From Myxococcus qinghaiensis (GTDB lineage Bacteria > Myxococcota > Myxococcia > Myxococcales > Myxococcaceae), in contig NZ_JAKCFA010000009.1 in the NCBI RefSeq assembly GCF_024198215.1, positions 62,001-126,000 of the forward strand: 64,000 nucleotides of DNA, read 5' to 3'. Below the pieces are notes generated by a model, which had not been told where the DNA came from, ran no database searches, and saw only the letters and a list, made by a program, of their open reading frames with translations. This document shows positions 56,371 through 64,000 of the stretch, piece by piece. Numbering within the stretch: the stretch's first letter is position 1; each line of letters starts with the position of its first letter. The position numbers and the translations under genes were made by a program.

Positions 56371-57584
56371 TGAAACCACTCCATCCCCCCAGGGGCTTCA
56401 GCCTCATCGAGATGATGATTGCCAGCACCATCGCGCTGGTGGTCATCGCCGGCGCGGTGTCCGCGGGCACGTACCTCCAGCGGCGCGGCCTGCTCGAGGA
56501 GCGCACCATGGAGACCCAGAACGCCGGGCGCGCGGCGCGCGACCTGTTCACCCCCGCGATTCAGCGCGCGGGCGAGGGGTTCGGCAGCGCGCCCCTGTTC
56601 CTGGGCGGCTCGAACGCCGAGGTGCGCTACGCCGTCTGGGCGAACACCAACGCGGGGCCCTCCGCCGGCTTCGCGCAGCCCACCGGCGTCTACGCGGGCC
56701 TGAGCTCCGACGTGCTGGAAATCTATGAAGCGGATGCCACGCGCGCGCTGCGGATGATTGGCTGCGTTGGCAGAGGCACCGACTCCCGCCAGGGAGGCGT
56801 CGGGCCCCTCTGCCTGGAGACGCCGGCGCCCGCCAACACCGACGCGGGCATCCCCGCCGGAGCCCCCCTCGTGCTGGCCGACCCGGGCGTGCGCGGCGCC
56901 TGCGTGGGCGTGGCCCAGGCCACGCGCAACGTCCCCTCCCCCAACGGCAACAACAACCTGGGCTGGATACCGGGCGCGCCCTCCGCCACCGCGTACACCC
57001 CCACCAGCTTCTGCACGGGCACCGGGTCGGACACCTCCGCGCTGTGGATTGAAAACACCGACGATGACCCGCTCCTCTTGCCCCTGGCGTCACGCATCTT
57101 CCGCGTCAATTGGATCAGCGGCCGGCCCGTGCTGGAGATGGACCCGGACGGCGCGCTGGGCGAACAGGAGTTCCAGCAGCTCTCGGAGGAAATCGAGCGG
57201 CTGCGCGTGCGCCTGGGCGTCGCCGACCTGGACAACCCGGCCGCCCCCTTGCGCTACTTCCCGGACACGGCGGCGGTGCCTCCCAGGCCCGCGGTGGACC
57301 AGTGCGACAACGCCGGGTGCTGGAGCCTCATCCCGGGCGACGCGGGCTCGATGGGGGCCAGCGAGTTCGGCCCGGGCAGCGCGCGCGACGAGCTGATGCG
57401 GCGCGTCCGCGTGGTGGAGCTGCTCATCACCGCGCGCTCGAACAAGCCGGACACCCAGGCCTTGAAGCTCATGGGAGACGCCGGCACGACGCTCGACGAC
57501 GAGGGCAATCCCCAGGATGGCTACAAGCGGCGGCATTTCCTCATTCGCGTGATGCCGCGAAACTTCGGGTACGCGGGGGGCTGA
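56367..57584 (+). CDS. pilW: PilW-like minor pilin
   Basis: The 405-residue protein starts MMKPLHPPRGFSLIEMMIAS with a prepilin cleavage site after Gly and Glu at +5, then a long C-terminal domain with a few cysteines (for example IGCVGRG, RGACVGV, QCDNAGCW) that may form disulfides. Length and RAARDLFTPAIQRAGEGFG fit PilW/GspJ-like proteins. ATG overlaps the pilV stop. Confidence 0.9.
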   Translation: MMKPLHPPRGFSLIEMMIASTIALVVIAGAVSAGTYLQRRGLLEERTMETQNAGRAARDLFTPAIQRAGEGFGSAPLFLGGSNAEVRYAVWANTNAGPSAGFAQPTGVYAGLSSDVLEIYEADATRALRMIGCVGRGTDSRQGGVGPLCLETPAPANTDAGIPAGAPLVLADPGVRGACVGVAQATRNVPSPNGNNNLGWIPGAPSATAYTPTSFCTGTGSDTSALWIENTDDDPLLLPLASRIFRVNWISGRPVLEMDPDGALGEQEFQQLSEEIERLRVRLGVADLDNPAAPLRYFPDTAAVPPRPAVDQCDNAGCWSLIPGDAGSMGASEFGPGSARDELMRRVRVVELLITARSNKPDTQALKLMGDAGTTLDDEGNPQDGYKRRHFLIRVMPRNFGYAGG

Positions 57585-57585
57585 G

Positions 57586-58221
57586 ATGCGGAACACACGA
57601 CACGGAATGACACTGCTGGAGCTGATGGTGGCGCTCGCCATCCTCGGGCTCCTCACCAGCCTGGCGACGACGGGCTTCCAGGCGTTGACGCGCAACCAGC
57701 GCGCGAGCGCCGCCACGCGCACCATCCTCATCGCCGCCCAGGAGGCGCGGCAGCAGGCCCGGACCTCCCGGCAGGCCGTGCGCCTGGCGAGGACGACGAC
57801 TTTCGAGAACGGGGTGAGCGTCCCGGCCCTGCGCTGGGAGAAGCCGGACTGCGCGCCGGGGGACACCTGGGGCACCCAGTGTCCTCGCACCGAGTGCCTC
57901 TCCGCCGCCTGCGGCACGAGCGGCTGCACGTGCGCGCAGGTCGGCGACGCCATCCCCCTGCCCCCCGAGCTGGACATCACCAGCTTGCACGGCGTGTGCT
58001 GGCTGGGGGAGTCCGGCCGGCCCGTCTCCGGGACGCCCACGGCCATGTGTGACGCCTCCCGCGCGGCGCCAGCGGCGGGCACGCTGCGCATCCTGCGCAA
58101 GCGCCTGGGGCCACAGGAAGTCGCGCTGCCGGACCGGGTGCTCAACGTGGACGCCCTCACCGGCAACGTCACCATGACGGACTGCGAGCTGGCCCCCACG
58201 GCCACCGGCTGCACTCCCTGA
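57586..58221 (+). CDS. FimU/GspH-like minor pilin
   Basis: The 211-residue protein starts MRNTRHGMTLLELMVALAIL, a class III prepilin signal with Glu at +5, and a following helix typical of FimT/FimU/GspH. The C-terminal globular part has a Cys-rich stretch (CPRTECLSAACGTSGCTCAQ) unusual for the family. It follows pilW by one base and completes the pilX-pilY1-pilV-pilW-fimU set that primes pilus assembly. Confidence 0.9.
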   Translation: MRNTRHGMTLLELMVALAILGLLTSLATTGFQALTRNQRASAATRTILIAAQEARQQARTSRQAVRLARTTTFENGVSVPALRWEKPDCAPGDTWGTQCPRTECLSAACGTSGCTCAQVGDAIPLPPELDITSLHGVCWLGESGRPVSGTPTAMCDASRAAPAAGTLRILRKRLGPQEVALPDRVLNVDALTGNVTMTDCELAPTATGCTP

Positions 58222-58272
58222 GCACGACATTCCGTGCCACAGTTGCCTCCTCCCAAGGAGGAGGCAGTGACG

Positions 58273-58596
58273 ATGATGAAGCGGTTCGCCCTGGTGATGA
58301 GCCTGTGTCTGGCCCCGAGCGCCTATGCGGCGGATGACGTCGTGGACGTGTGGAAGGCCAAGTGCAAGTCCTGTCACGGAGATGACGGCAAGGCGCAGAC
58401 CAAGATGGGCCAGAAGGAGTCCATCGTCGACATGAGCCAGGTCGCCTGGCAGGCGGCCGAGTCGGACGCGGACATCCGACAGGCGATTGCCGACGGCTCT
58501 CCTCGCAACACGAAGATGAAGGCCTTCAAGGACAAGCTCACCGCCGCGCAGATTGACGCGCTGGTGGGATACATCCGCACCATGAAGGCGAAGTAG
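58273..58596 (+). CDS. Small periplasmic c-type cytochrome
   Basis: The 107-residue protein has a Sec signal (MMKRFALVMSLCLAPSAYAA), one haem-binding motif CKSCHG and a candidate Met ligand in SPRNTKMKAFKDKLT, as in cytochrome c6/cbb3-type small cytochromes. ATG 58273 lies 8 bases after the strong Shine-Dalgarno AAGGAGGAGG; GTG 58267 is too close to it. It follows the pilin operon by about 50 bases. Its electron partners are not evident. Confidence 0.93.
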   Translation: MMKRFALVMSLCLAPSAYAADDVVDVWKAKCKSCHGDDGKAQTKMGQKESIVDMSQVAWQAAESDADIRQAIADGSPRNTKMKAFKDKLTAAQIDALVGYIRTMKAK

Positions 58597-58663
58597 GGCC
58601 AGAAGGCGCGCTGAATAACCCCGCGAGGGGCCGCGTCAGCCGAACACAGAAACGGAGCCGCCC

Positions 58664-58990
58664 ATGAAGACCCTCTCCACCGCCCTCGTGTTCTGCCTGG
58701 CCATGGCTGGACTGTTCTCCTCCGTGCGCGCGGACGCATTGACGACTCCCCGAATCGAGCCGGGCGTGTCCCGCCCGGAGCCCCTGTCGCTGCGTCCCGA
58801 TGACGGCAAGGGCGGCGGAGACGGGGACGACAAGGGCGGCGACGACAAGGGCGACGACGAGGAGAACGAGGAGGACTACCGCTCCCGCTACGCCGGCATC
58901 TCCGGCGCCGCGGCGCTGGAGCTGGTGGACCCCGGCGCCCTCAATGACCTGATTCGCCTGCGCGCGGCCGCCCGCTACGGCCGCTACTGA
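58664..58990 (+). CDS. Small secreted acidic low-complexity protein
   Basis: The 108-residue protein has a Sec signal (MKTLSTALVFCLAMAGLFSS, then VRA) and a central run of about 26 residues made almost wholly of Asp, Gly, Lys and Glu (about 46-71), followed by an Ala/Leu/Arg C-terminus. I do not recognise a family. The acidic run could bind calcium or cations. It lies about 70 bases after the cytochrome gene on the same strand. Confidence 0.75.
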   Translation: MKTLSTALVFCLAMAGLFSSVRADALTTPRIEPGVSRPEPLSLRPDDGKGGGDGDDKGGDDKGDDEENEEDYRSRYAGISGAAALELVDPGALNDLIRLRAAARYGRY

Positions 58991-59011
58991 CGCCTGGCTG
59001 TCCGCCCCGCT

Positions 59012-60514
59012 TCAGGCCCAGCGCGTCTGGGACTCGTCCTGGGCCTGGACCACGCGGGGCAGCGTCACCGAGAAGCACGTCCCCGCCTCCAGTGAGGACG
59101 CGACATCCACCCACCCGCCGTGGGCGGTGACGATTTGCGAGACGATGTAGAGCCCCAGGCCCAGCCCGTGACGGTGCGGCCGGGGCATGCCCGGCTCGGG
59201 CGTCGCGCGGTGGAAGGGCGCGAACAGGCGCGGGCGCAGCGAGTCCGGAATGGGCGGCCCCACGTTGTGGACCTCCACGCGCTGGAAGAGCGGGTCGCTC
59301 GCCGCCAGCCGCACGCGCACCGACGAGCCGTTCGGACTGTGCTGCAGGGCGTTGCCCACCAGGTTGGAGAGCACCTGTCCCAGCCGCTCCTCGTCCCAGA
59401 CACCGCGTGACTCGCCGTCCACCTCCAGGTCCACCCGCTGCTGGGGATGGGCCGGCTCCAGCTCGGAGATGATGCGGCGACACACCGACTCCATGCACAC
59501 CTCGCGCGGGCGCAGGGGGATGCCTCCCGCCATGCGCGCGCGGGTGAAGTCCAGCAGCTGTTTCACCAGCCGCGTCATGCGCTCGGCGCTCCCGTCGATG
59601 CGCTGCGCCATGCGCCGCACCTCCGGTGTCAGCGTGGCCTGGGCCAGCAGGGCCGCGGCGGACAGGCGCACCGCCGCCAGCGGGTTGCCCAAGTCGTGTC
59701 CCAGCACGCCGATGAAGCGCTCCTGGAAGCGCGCCTCCTCGTCCCGCTCCAGCTCCTGGCGGCGGCGCGCGGTGACGTCCCGGCTGATGCCGAACAGGCC
59801 GTAGACGGTGCCGTCGCCGCGGCGCAGCACGCCCTTGGTCGTCTGCCAGATGCAGTCGCTGCCCGGGCCGCCCTCGGAGTCCTCGTAGGTGGCCGTGACG
59901 CCGGACTCCATCACCGCGCGGTCATGCGCCAGCGTGGGCCCCGCGACGTCCGCGCCCATCAGCTCCAGGTCCGTGCGGCCCAGGATGTCCTGGGGCGTCC
60001 GGTTGAAGGCCCGCGCGGTGGCGGGGTTGATGAGCACGTAGCGCGCATCCACGTCCTTCACGTAGATGGCGTCGGTGGCGCTCTCGATGACGGCATGCAG
60101 CAGGTCATGGTCCCTGCGCAGCGTCTCCTCGGCGGCCATCCGCTCCGTCAAATCCTCCAGGAAGACGACGGCGCCGTCCTCCCAAGGAGAGACGCGCGCC
60201 AGCAGCCAGACGGGCCCCACCGACGACTGGCGGGCCAGCCGTACCACCTCGGGCTCGCGGCGCACCGCCACCCGGACACATGCCGCGAAAAGGCCACATT
60301 CGCCCACCCACGGCGCCTCCTCGAGCAGTTTCTGGCGCACGAGCGAGCGCTCTTCGCGCCCCAGCCAGCGCTCCGCGTGCGCATTCGCGGAGACACACTC
60401 GAAGTCCAGGATGCCGTGCCCAGCGGAGCGAACGCTGCGCAGCACCATCACTGCTTCGGAGGGGGGTGCGCCCGCCCCGCTCATCACCCTGTTGATCCAA
60501 CGGCCGGATTGCAT
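59012..60514 (-). CDS. PAS-domain sensor histidine kinase
   Basis: The protein (500 residues from ATG 60514) is predicted to be cytoplasmic, with no transmembrane helices. An N-terminal PAS-like region is followed by a PAS/PAC domain (about 135-250; AIYVKDVDARYVLINPATA, DILGRTDLELMGADV). A HisKA domain has His273 in GVLGHDLGNPLAAV, and a HATPase domain has LSNLVGNALQHS (N box, Asn388) and HGLGLGLYI (G box). No receiver or output gene is adjacent, so it is an orphan kinase. ATG 60484 is an alternative start; the frame is open further upstream but without family features. Confidence 0.93.
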   Translation of the reverse strand: MQSGRWINRVMSGAGAPPSEAVMVLRSVRSAGHGILDFECVSANAHAERWLGREERSLVRQKLLEEAPWVGECGLFAACVRVAVRREPEVVRLARQSSVGPVWLLARVSPWEDGAVVFLEDLTERMAAEETLRRDHDLLHAVIESATDAIYVKDVDARYVLINPATARAFNRTPQDILGRTDLELMGADVAGPTLAHDRAVMESGVTATYEDSEGGPGSDCIWQTTKGVLRRGDGTVYGLFGISRDVTARRRQELERDEEARFQERFIGVLGHDLGNPLAAVRLSAAALLAQATLTPEVRRMAQRIDGSAERMTRLVKQLLDFTRARMAGGIPLRPREVCMESVCRRIISELEPAHPQQRVDLEVDGESRGVWDEERLGQVLSNLVGNALQHSPNGSSVRVRLAASDPLFQRVEVHNVGPPIPDSLRPRLFAPFHRATPEPGMPRPHRHGLGLGLYIVSQIVTAHGGWVDVASSLEAGTCFSVTLPRVVQAQDESQTRWA

Positions 60515-60678
60515 GGCTGGCGTGTGGCACCCCCCAGCGATGCCTTGCAGGAGAGTAGGTCCTGCCCCGGGCATGCGGCCAACCCACCCCCGGTCTGGCT
60601 GATTCGTGGAGGACACAGCATTCGCGGCCGCGTCGGCTCCGACACACGACACGCGATGCGCTCTGTCGTTGACCTGTC

Positions 60679-60692
60679 AGGGGCATGCCCCT
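60679..60692. promoter_or_regulatory. Perfect 14-base palindrome in the mfd promoter region
   Basis: AGGGGCATGCCCCT is its own reverse complement. It lies five bases after a TTGACC (60669-60674) that resembles a -35 box and overlaps the start of an A/T-rich TAATTA (60692-60697), 31 bases before the mfd start. Position and symmetry suggest an operator for a dimeric regulator; the -10 match itself is weak. Confidence 0.4.
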
Positions 60693-60722
60693 AATTACGC
60701 CGGGGCCCTCAGGGGTCCACTC

Positions 60723-63700
60723 ATGGACACTCCTTTCACACAGAGGCTGGATGGCGAGGCGGCGCGGCAAGGCGGCGAGCCTCTCGTGGCGGGTGACACC
60801 TTCGCGCGGTTGCTGGCGGAGCTGCGTCCGGGACACCGCGCACGGACGCAGGGCCTGAAGGGCTCCGCCCGGGGCCACGTGCTCGCGCGCCTGCACCGGG
60901 CGACAGGCGCGCCGCTCGTCTGCGTGGCGGCGGACGAGGAGGCAGCCGATGCCCTGGCCGCGGACCTCGCCTTCTTCCTGGGCGGCACCGGCACGCTGCT
61001 GAGGCCGAGCGTGCTGCGCCTGCCCGCCGACGAGGTGCTGCCCTACGACGAGCTGTCCCCGGAGGCCGCCGCCGTCACCGAGCGGCTGGGCGCGCTGTTT
61101 CACCTGTCTCAAGGCACGCGCTTCCCGGTGCTGGTGCTGTCCCTGCGCGCGCTGCACCGCCGCGTGCTGCGCCCCGACGTCATGGCCGCGCTCACGGACC
61201 GGGTGGTGGTGGGCCAGGACCATGACCGGGACGCGCTCGCGAGGAAGCTCTCCCGGATGGGCTACCAGAACAGCCCGCTGGTGGAGGACGTGGGGACGTT
61301 CTCCGTGCGCGGCGGCCTGCTGGATGTCTTCAGCCCGCTCTACGACAAGCCGGTGCGCCTGGAGTTCTTCGGGGACACCATCGACTCCATCCGCGCCTTC
61401 GACCCGGAGTCACAGCGCACGGTGGACGCGCTGAAGGAAGTGGACCTGGTGCCCGCGCGGGAGCTGCTGCTCACCGAGGACACCCGTCCACGCGCCGAGG
61501 CCGCCGCCCGCGCCGTGGCCGAGCACATCAACCTGCCCACCATCCAGCTGCGCGAGCGGCTGGACGCGCTGCGCGAGGGGATGCCCGGCTTCGGACTGGA
61601 GGGCCTGCTGCCCGCGCTGTTCGAGGGCGGCCTGGCCACGGTGTTCGACTTCCTGCGCAAGTGGAGCCCGGAAGCGCCCGTCTTCTATCTGGACGACCCG
61701 CTGGAGCTGGGGCGTACGGCGGACGCGCTGTGGGACGAGCTGGAGCGCACCTTCGCCGCGGCCGAGGAGCGCAAGGATTTGGTGCGCCCGCCGGCCGAGC
61801 ACTTCCTCTCGCGCGAGGCCGTCGCGGAGCTCTTGGGTGGCTATCGCGTCGTCGAGGGCGGAGGCCTGTCGCTCACGCAGTCCGAGAAGCCGCCGGTGCT
61901 CTTCCAGTTCGGTGGCACCCAGGACCTGCGGGAGGCGATTCTCGCGCACCATGGTGAAGAGGGCGCGCTGTCGCCGCTGGTGGACCGGCTCCAGCGCTGG
62001 CGGGACTCGGGCGTCGCGTGCGCGGTGGCGTGCGGCACGCTGAGCCAGGCGGACCGGCTCAAGCGGCTGCTGTTGGACCGCAACGTCATGGTGAAGGTGC
62101 ACACCGAGCCGATGACGGACGCATCGACGCTGTACGAGTCGTCGGTGTGGGCGCACCTCTTCACGGGCGAGGTGAGCCAGGGCTTCGTGGACGGCTCGGG
62201 CGGGCTGGCGGTGCTGTCGGACGAGGAGATTTTCGGCGTCCGCGCGCGTCGGCGCGTCAAGCGCGGCAAGAAGCTGGAGGCCTTCGCCGCGGGCTTCAAG
62301 GACCTGAAGGAAGGCGACCTCATCGTCCACACCGACTTCGGCATCGGCCGCTACTCGGGCCTGACGAAGATGGAGGTGAACGGCGTCCCCGGGGACTTCC
62401 TCGTCCTGGAGTACGCGGGCCGGGACAAAATCTACCTGCCGGTGGGCCGCATGCGGCTCATCCAGAAGTTCACCGGCGGCAACCCGGACACCATCCAGCT
62501 CGACAAGCTAGGGACGACGAGCTGGGAGAAGACGAAGAAGCGCGTCAAGGAGCAGCTCCTCAAGATGGCGGCGGAGCTGCTGCAAATCGCGGCGTCGCGC
62601 CGCGCCCACCCGGGCCACTCCTTCAGCGCGCCGGACCGCTACTTCGCCCAGTTCGAGGCGGACTTCGAGTTCGAGGAGACGCCGGACCAGGCCAAGGCGA
62701 TTGAGGACGTGCTGGCGGACATGCAGAAGCCGGAGCCCATGGACCGGCTCGTCTGCGGCGACGTGGGCTACGGCAAGACGGAGGTCGCGATGCGCGCGGC
62801 CTTCAAGGCGACGCTGGACCGCAAGCAGGTGGCGGTGCTGGTGCCCACCACGGTGCTGGCGCAGCAGCACTTCCTCTCCTTCAGGAAGCGCTTCAAGGAC
62901 TACCCCGTCACGGTGGAGGTCATCTCCGGCATGAAGAAGCCGCCGGAGGTGCGGGAAATCCTCAAGCGCGCCAAGGAGGGCAAGGTCGACATCCTCATCG
63001 GCACCCACAAGCTCCTGGGCGGCGAGGTGGCCTTCAAGGATTTGGGGCTGATGATTGTCGACGAGGAGCAGCGCTTCGGCGTGAAGCAGAAGGAGTCGCT
63101 GAAGAAGTGGCGCTCCCAGATTGACGTGCTGACGCTGACGGCGACGCCCATCCCCCGCACGCTGCACATGAGCATGTCGGGCGTGCGCGACATGAGCATC
63201 ATCGCCACGCCTCCTCAAGACAGGCGCGCCATCCGCACCTTCGTCATGAAGTACGACCCGATGGTGGTGAAGGAGGCGATTGAGCGCGAGGTGGCGCGCG
63301 GCGGACAGGTGTTCTTCGTGAACAACCGCGTGGAGTCCCTGCCGTCCATGGAGCAGCAGCTCCGCGAGCTGGTGCCCCAGCTCTCCATCGGCGTGGCGCA
63401 CGGGCAGATGGGCGACGGGCAGCTCGAGAAGGTGATGCTGGAGTTCACCGAGCGCAAGCACCAGGTGCTCCTGTGCACGTCCATCATCGAGAGCGGCATC
63501 GACATCTCCAGCGCCAACACGATGATTGTGAACCGGGCGGACCAGTTCGGCCTCGCGCAGCTCTACCAGCTCAGAGGCCGCGTGGGCCGCTCCAAGGACC
63601 GCGCCTACGCGTACCTCCTGGTGCCCACGCGCCGGGCGGTGACGCGGGACGCGCAGCGGCGGCTGGAGGTGCTCCAGAACTTCACCGAGCTGGGCGCGGG

Positions 63701-64000
63701 CTTCTCCATCGCCAGCCACGACTTGGAGATTCGCGGCGCGGGCAACCTGCTGGGCGAGAAGCAGTCCGGCGCCATCGCCGAGATTGGCTTCGACATGTAC
63801 GCGCAGCTCCTGGAGGAGGCCGTCGCGGAGCTGCAGGGCCAGCCGCCCAAGGTGCAAATCGAGCCGGACGTCACGCTGCCCATGCCGGCGCTCATCCCCG
63901 ACGACTACGTGGCGGACGTGCACCAGCGGCTCGTCTTCTACAAGCGCTTCAGCCAGGCCAGCCACCCCGACGAGGTGACGGACCTGCGCGCGGAGCTGGT
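60723..64000 (+). CDS. mfd: Transcription-repair coupling factor Mfd (3' end outside window)
   Basis: Mfd removes RNA polymerase stalled at DNA lesions and recruits UvrA. About 1092 codons are visible. The N-terminal UvrB-like domain (DEVLPYDELSPEAAAVTERL; GTFSVRGGLLDVFSP) is followed by the RNA-polymerase-binding CarD-like domain (GDLIVHTDFGIGRYSGLTKM). The RecG-type translocase motor has Walker A GDVGYGKTEVA (from residue 679), the DEEQ box IVDEEQRFGV, TATPIPRTLHMSMSG and the TRG region, ending in the C-terminal TRCF domain. ATG 60723 has AGGGG seven bases upstream. Only the last roughly 100 residues should be missing. It is divergent from the histidine kinase gene. Confidence 0.98.
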   Translation, partial: MDTPFTQRLDGEAARQGGEPLVAGDTFARLLAELRPGHRARTQGLKGSARGHVLARLHRATGAPLVCVAADEEAADALAADLAFFLGGTGTLLRPSVLRLPADEVLPYDELSPEAAAVTERLGALFHLSQGTRFPVLVLSLRALHRRVLRPDVMAALTDRVVVGQDHDRDALARKLSRMGYQNSPLVEDVGTFSVRGGLLDVFSPLYDKPVRLEFFGDTIDSIRAFDPESQRTVDALKEVDLVPARELLLTEDTRPRAEAAARAVAEHINLPTIQLRERLDALREGMPGFGLEGLLPALFEGGLATVFDFLRKWSPEAPVFYLDDPLELGRTADALWDELERTFAAAEERKDLVRPPAEHFLSREAVAELLGGYRVVEGGGLSLTQSEKPPVLFQFGGTQDLREAILAHHGEEGALSPLVDRLQRWRDSGVACAVACGTLSQADRLKRLLLDRNVMVKVHTEPMTDASTLYESSVWAHLFTGEVSQGFVDGSGGLAVLSDEEIFGVRARRRVKRGKKLEAFAAGFKDLKEGDLIVHTDFGIGRYSGLTKMEVNGVPGDFLVLEYAGRDKIYLPVGRMRLIQKFTGGNPDTIQLDKLGTTSWEKTKKRVKEQLLKMAAELLQIAASRRAHPGHSFSAPDRYFAQFEADFEFEETPDQAKAIEDVLADMQKPEPMDRLVCGDVGYGKTEVAMRAAFKATLDRKQVAVLVPTTVLAQQHFLSFRKRFKDYPVTVEVISGMKKPPEVREILKRAKEGKVDILIGTHKLLGGEVAFKDLGLMIVDEEQRFGVKQKESLKKWRSQIDVLTLTATPIPRTLHMSMSGVRDMSIIATPPQDRRAIRTFVMKYDPMVVKEAIEREVARGGQVFFVNNRVESLPSMEQQLRELVPQLSIGVAHGQMGDGQLEKVMLEFTERKHQVLLCTSIIESGIDISSANTMIVNRADQFGLAQLYQLRGRVGRSKDRAYAYLLVPTRRAVTRDAQRRLEVLQNFTELGAGFSIASHDLEIRGAGNLLGEKQSGAIAEIGFDMYAQLLEEAVAELQGQPPKVQIEPDVTLPMPALIPDDYVADVHQRLVFYKRFSQASHPDEVTDLRAEL

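Noticed and set aside
62508-63965. 485-codon minus-strand open frame inside mfd
   Set aside because: Antisense to the helicase domain of mfd, which is intact on the plus strand.

Overview
The window is high-GC DNA with myxobacterial character and looks like a Myxococcus/Corallococcus/Pyxidicoccus-type chromosome (order Myxococcales). The evidence is the strong G/C third-position bias, GTG/TTG starts, a Hanks-type kinase, a PilY1/minor-pilin cluster and a Wzx/Wzy-type polysaccharide locus. From memory, the gene order resembles the M. xanthus stretch running from mfd and the second minor-pilin/PilY1 cluster, through the biosurfactant polysaccharide (BPS) locus (wzcB, wzxB, wzyB), to rpoN. That assignment rests on gene content and order only; no search was run.

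Layout. (1) 1-4587, minus strand: lpxL-like acyltransferase, lptC, lptA, lptB and rpoN (its last codons lie outside the window). This is the conserved LPS-export/sigma-54 neighbourhood. (2) 4604-6601, plus: astB and a YbaK-like deacylase. (3) 9225-16131, mostly minus: a Wzy/O-antigen-ligase protein with a TPR tail, a Cys-rich lipoprotein (plus), an acyltransferase, UDP-glucose dehydrogenase, two paralogous nucleotidyltransferase-fold proteins and a WecA-like initiating transferase. (4) 16488-20439, plus: acyltransferase, FkbM methyltransferase, GT2 and a second-type acyltransferase. (5) 20455-27494, minus: Cys-rich lipoprotein, a 1999-residue RHS/YD-repeat protein and a small two-helix membrane protein, visibly lower in GC than the rest. 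(6) 27712-47070: ROK sugar kinase, two GT2 enzymes, Wzx flippase, methyltransferase, seven GT4-type glycosyltransferases, a Ser/Thr kinase, a second Wzy-like protein and a Wzc co-polymerase/BY-kinase. (7) 47282-50387, plus: a GT2-methyltransferase fusion and a GT-C-like membrane protein. (8) 50643-58221, plus: PilX-, PilY1-, PilV-, PilW- and FimU/GspH-like genes, then a small cytochrome c and an acidic secreted protein. (9) A PAS histidine kinase (minus) and mfd (plus, cut by the window end).

How it fits together. The WecA-like enzyme probably primes the lipid carrier. Ugd supplies UDP-glucuronate. The glycosyltransferases build a repeat unit that acyl- and methyltransferases can decorate. 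Wzx flips the unit, a Wzy polymerises it and Wzc controls chain length. No outer-membrane Wza/OPX gene and no Wzb phosphatase gene is present, so export must be completed by genes elsewhere. The most unusual parts are the lower-GC lipoprotein-RHS-membrane protein module, the intact/degenerate nucleotidyltransferase pair, and the close linkage of a pilus-priming cluster to the polysaccharide locus.
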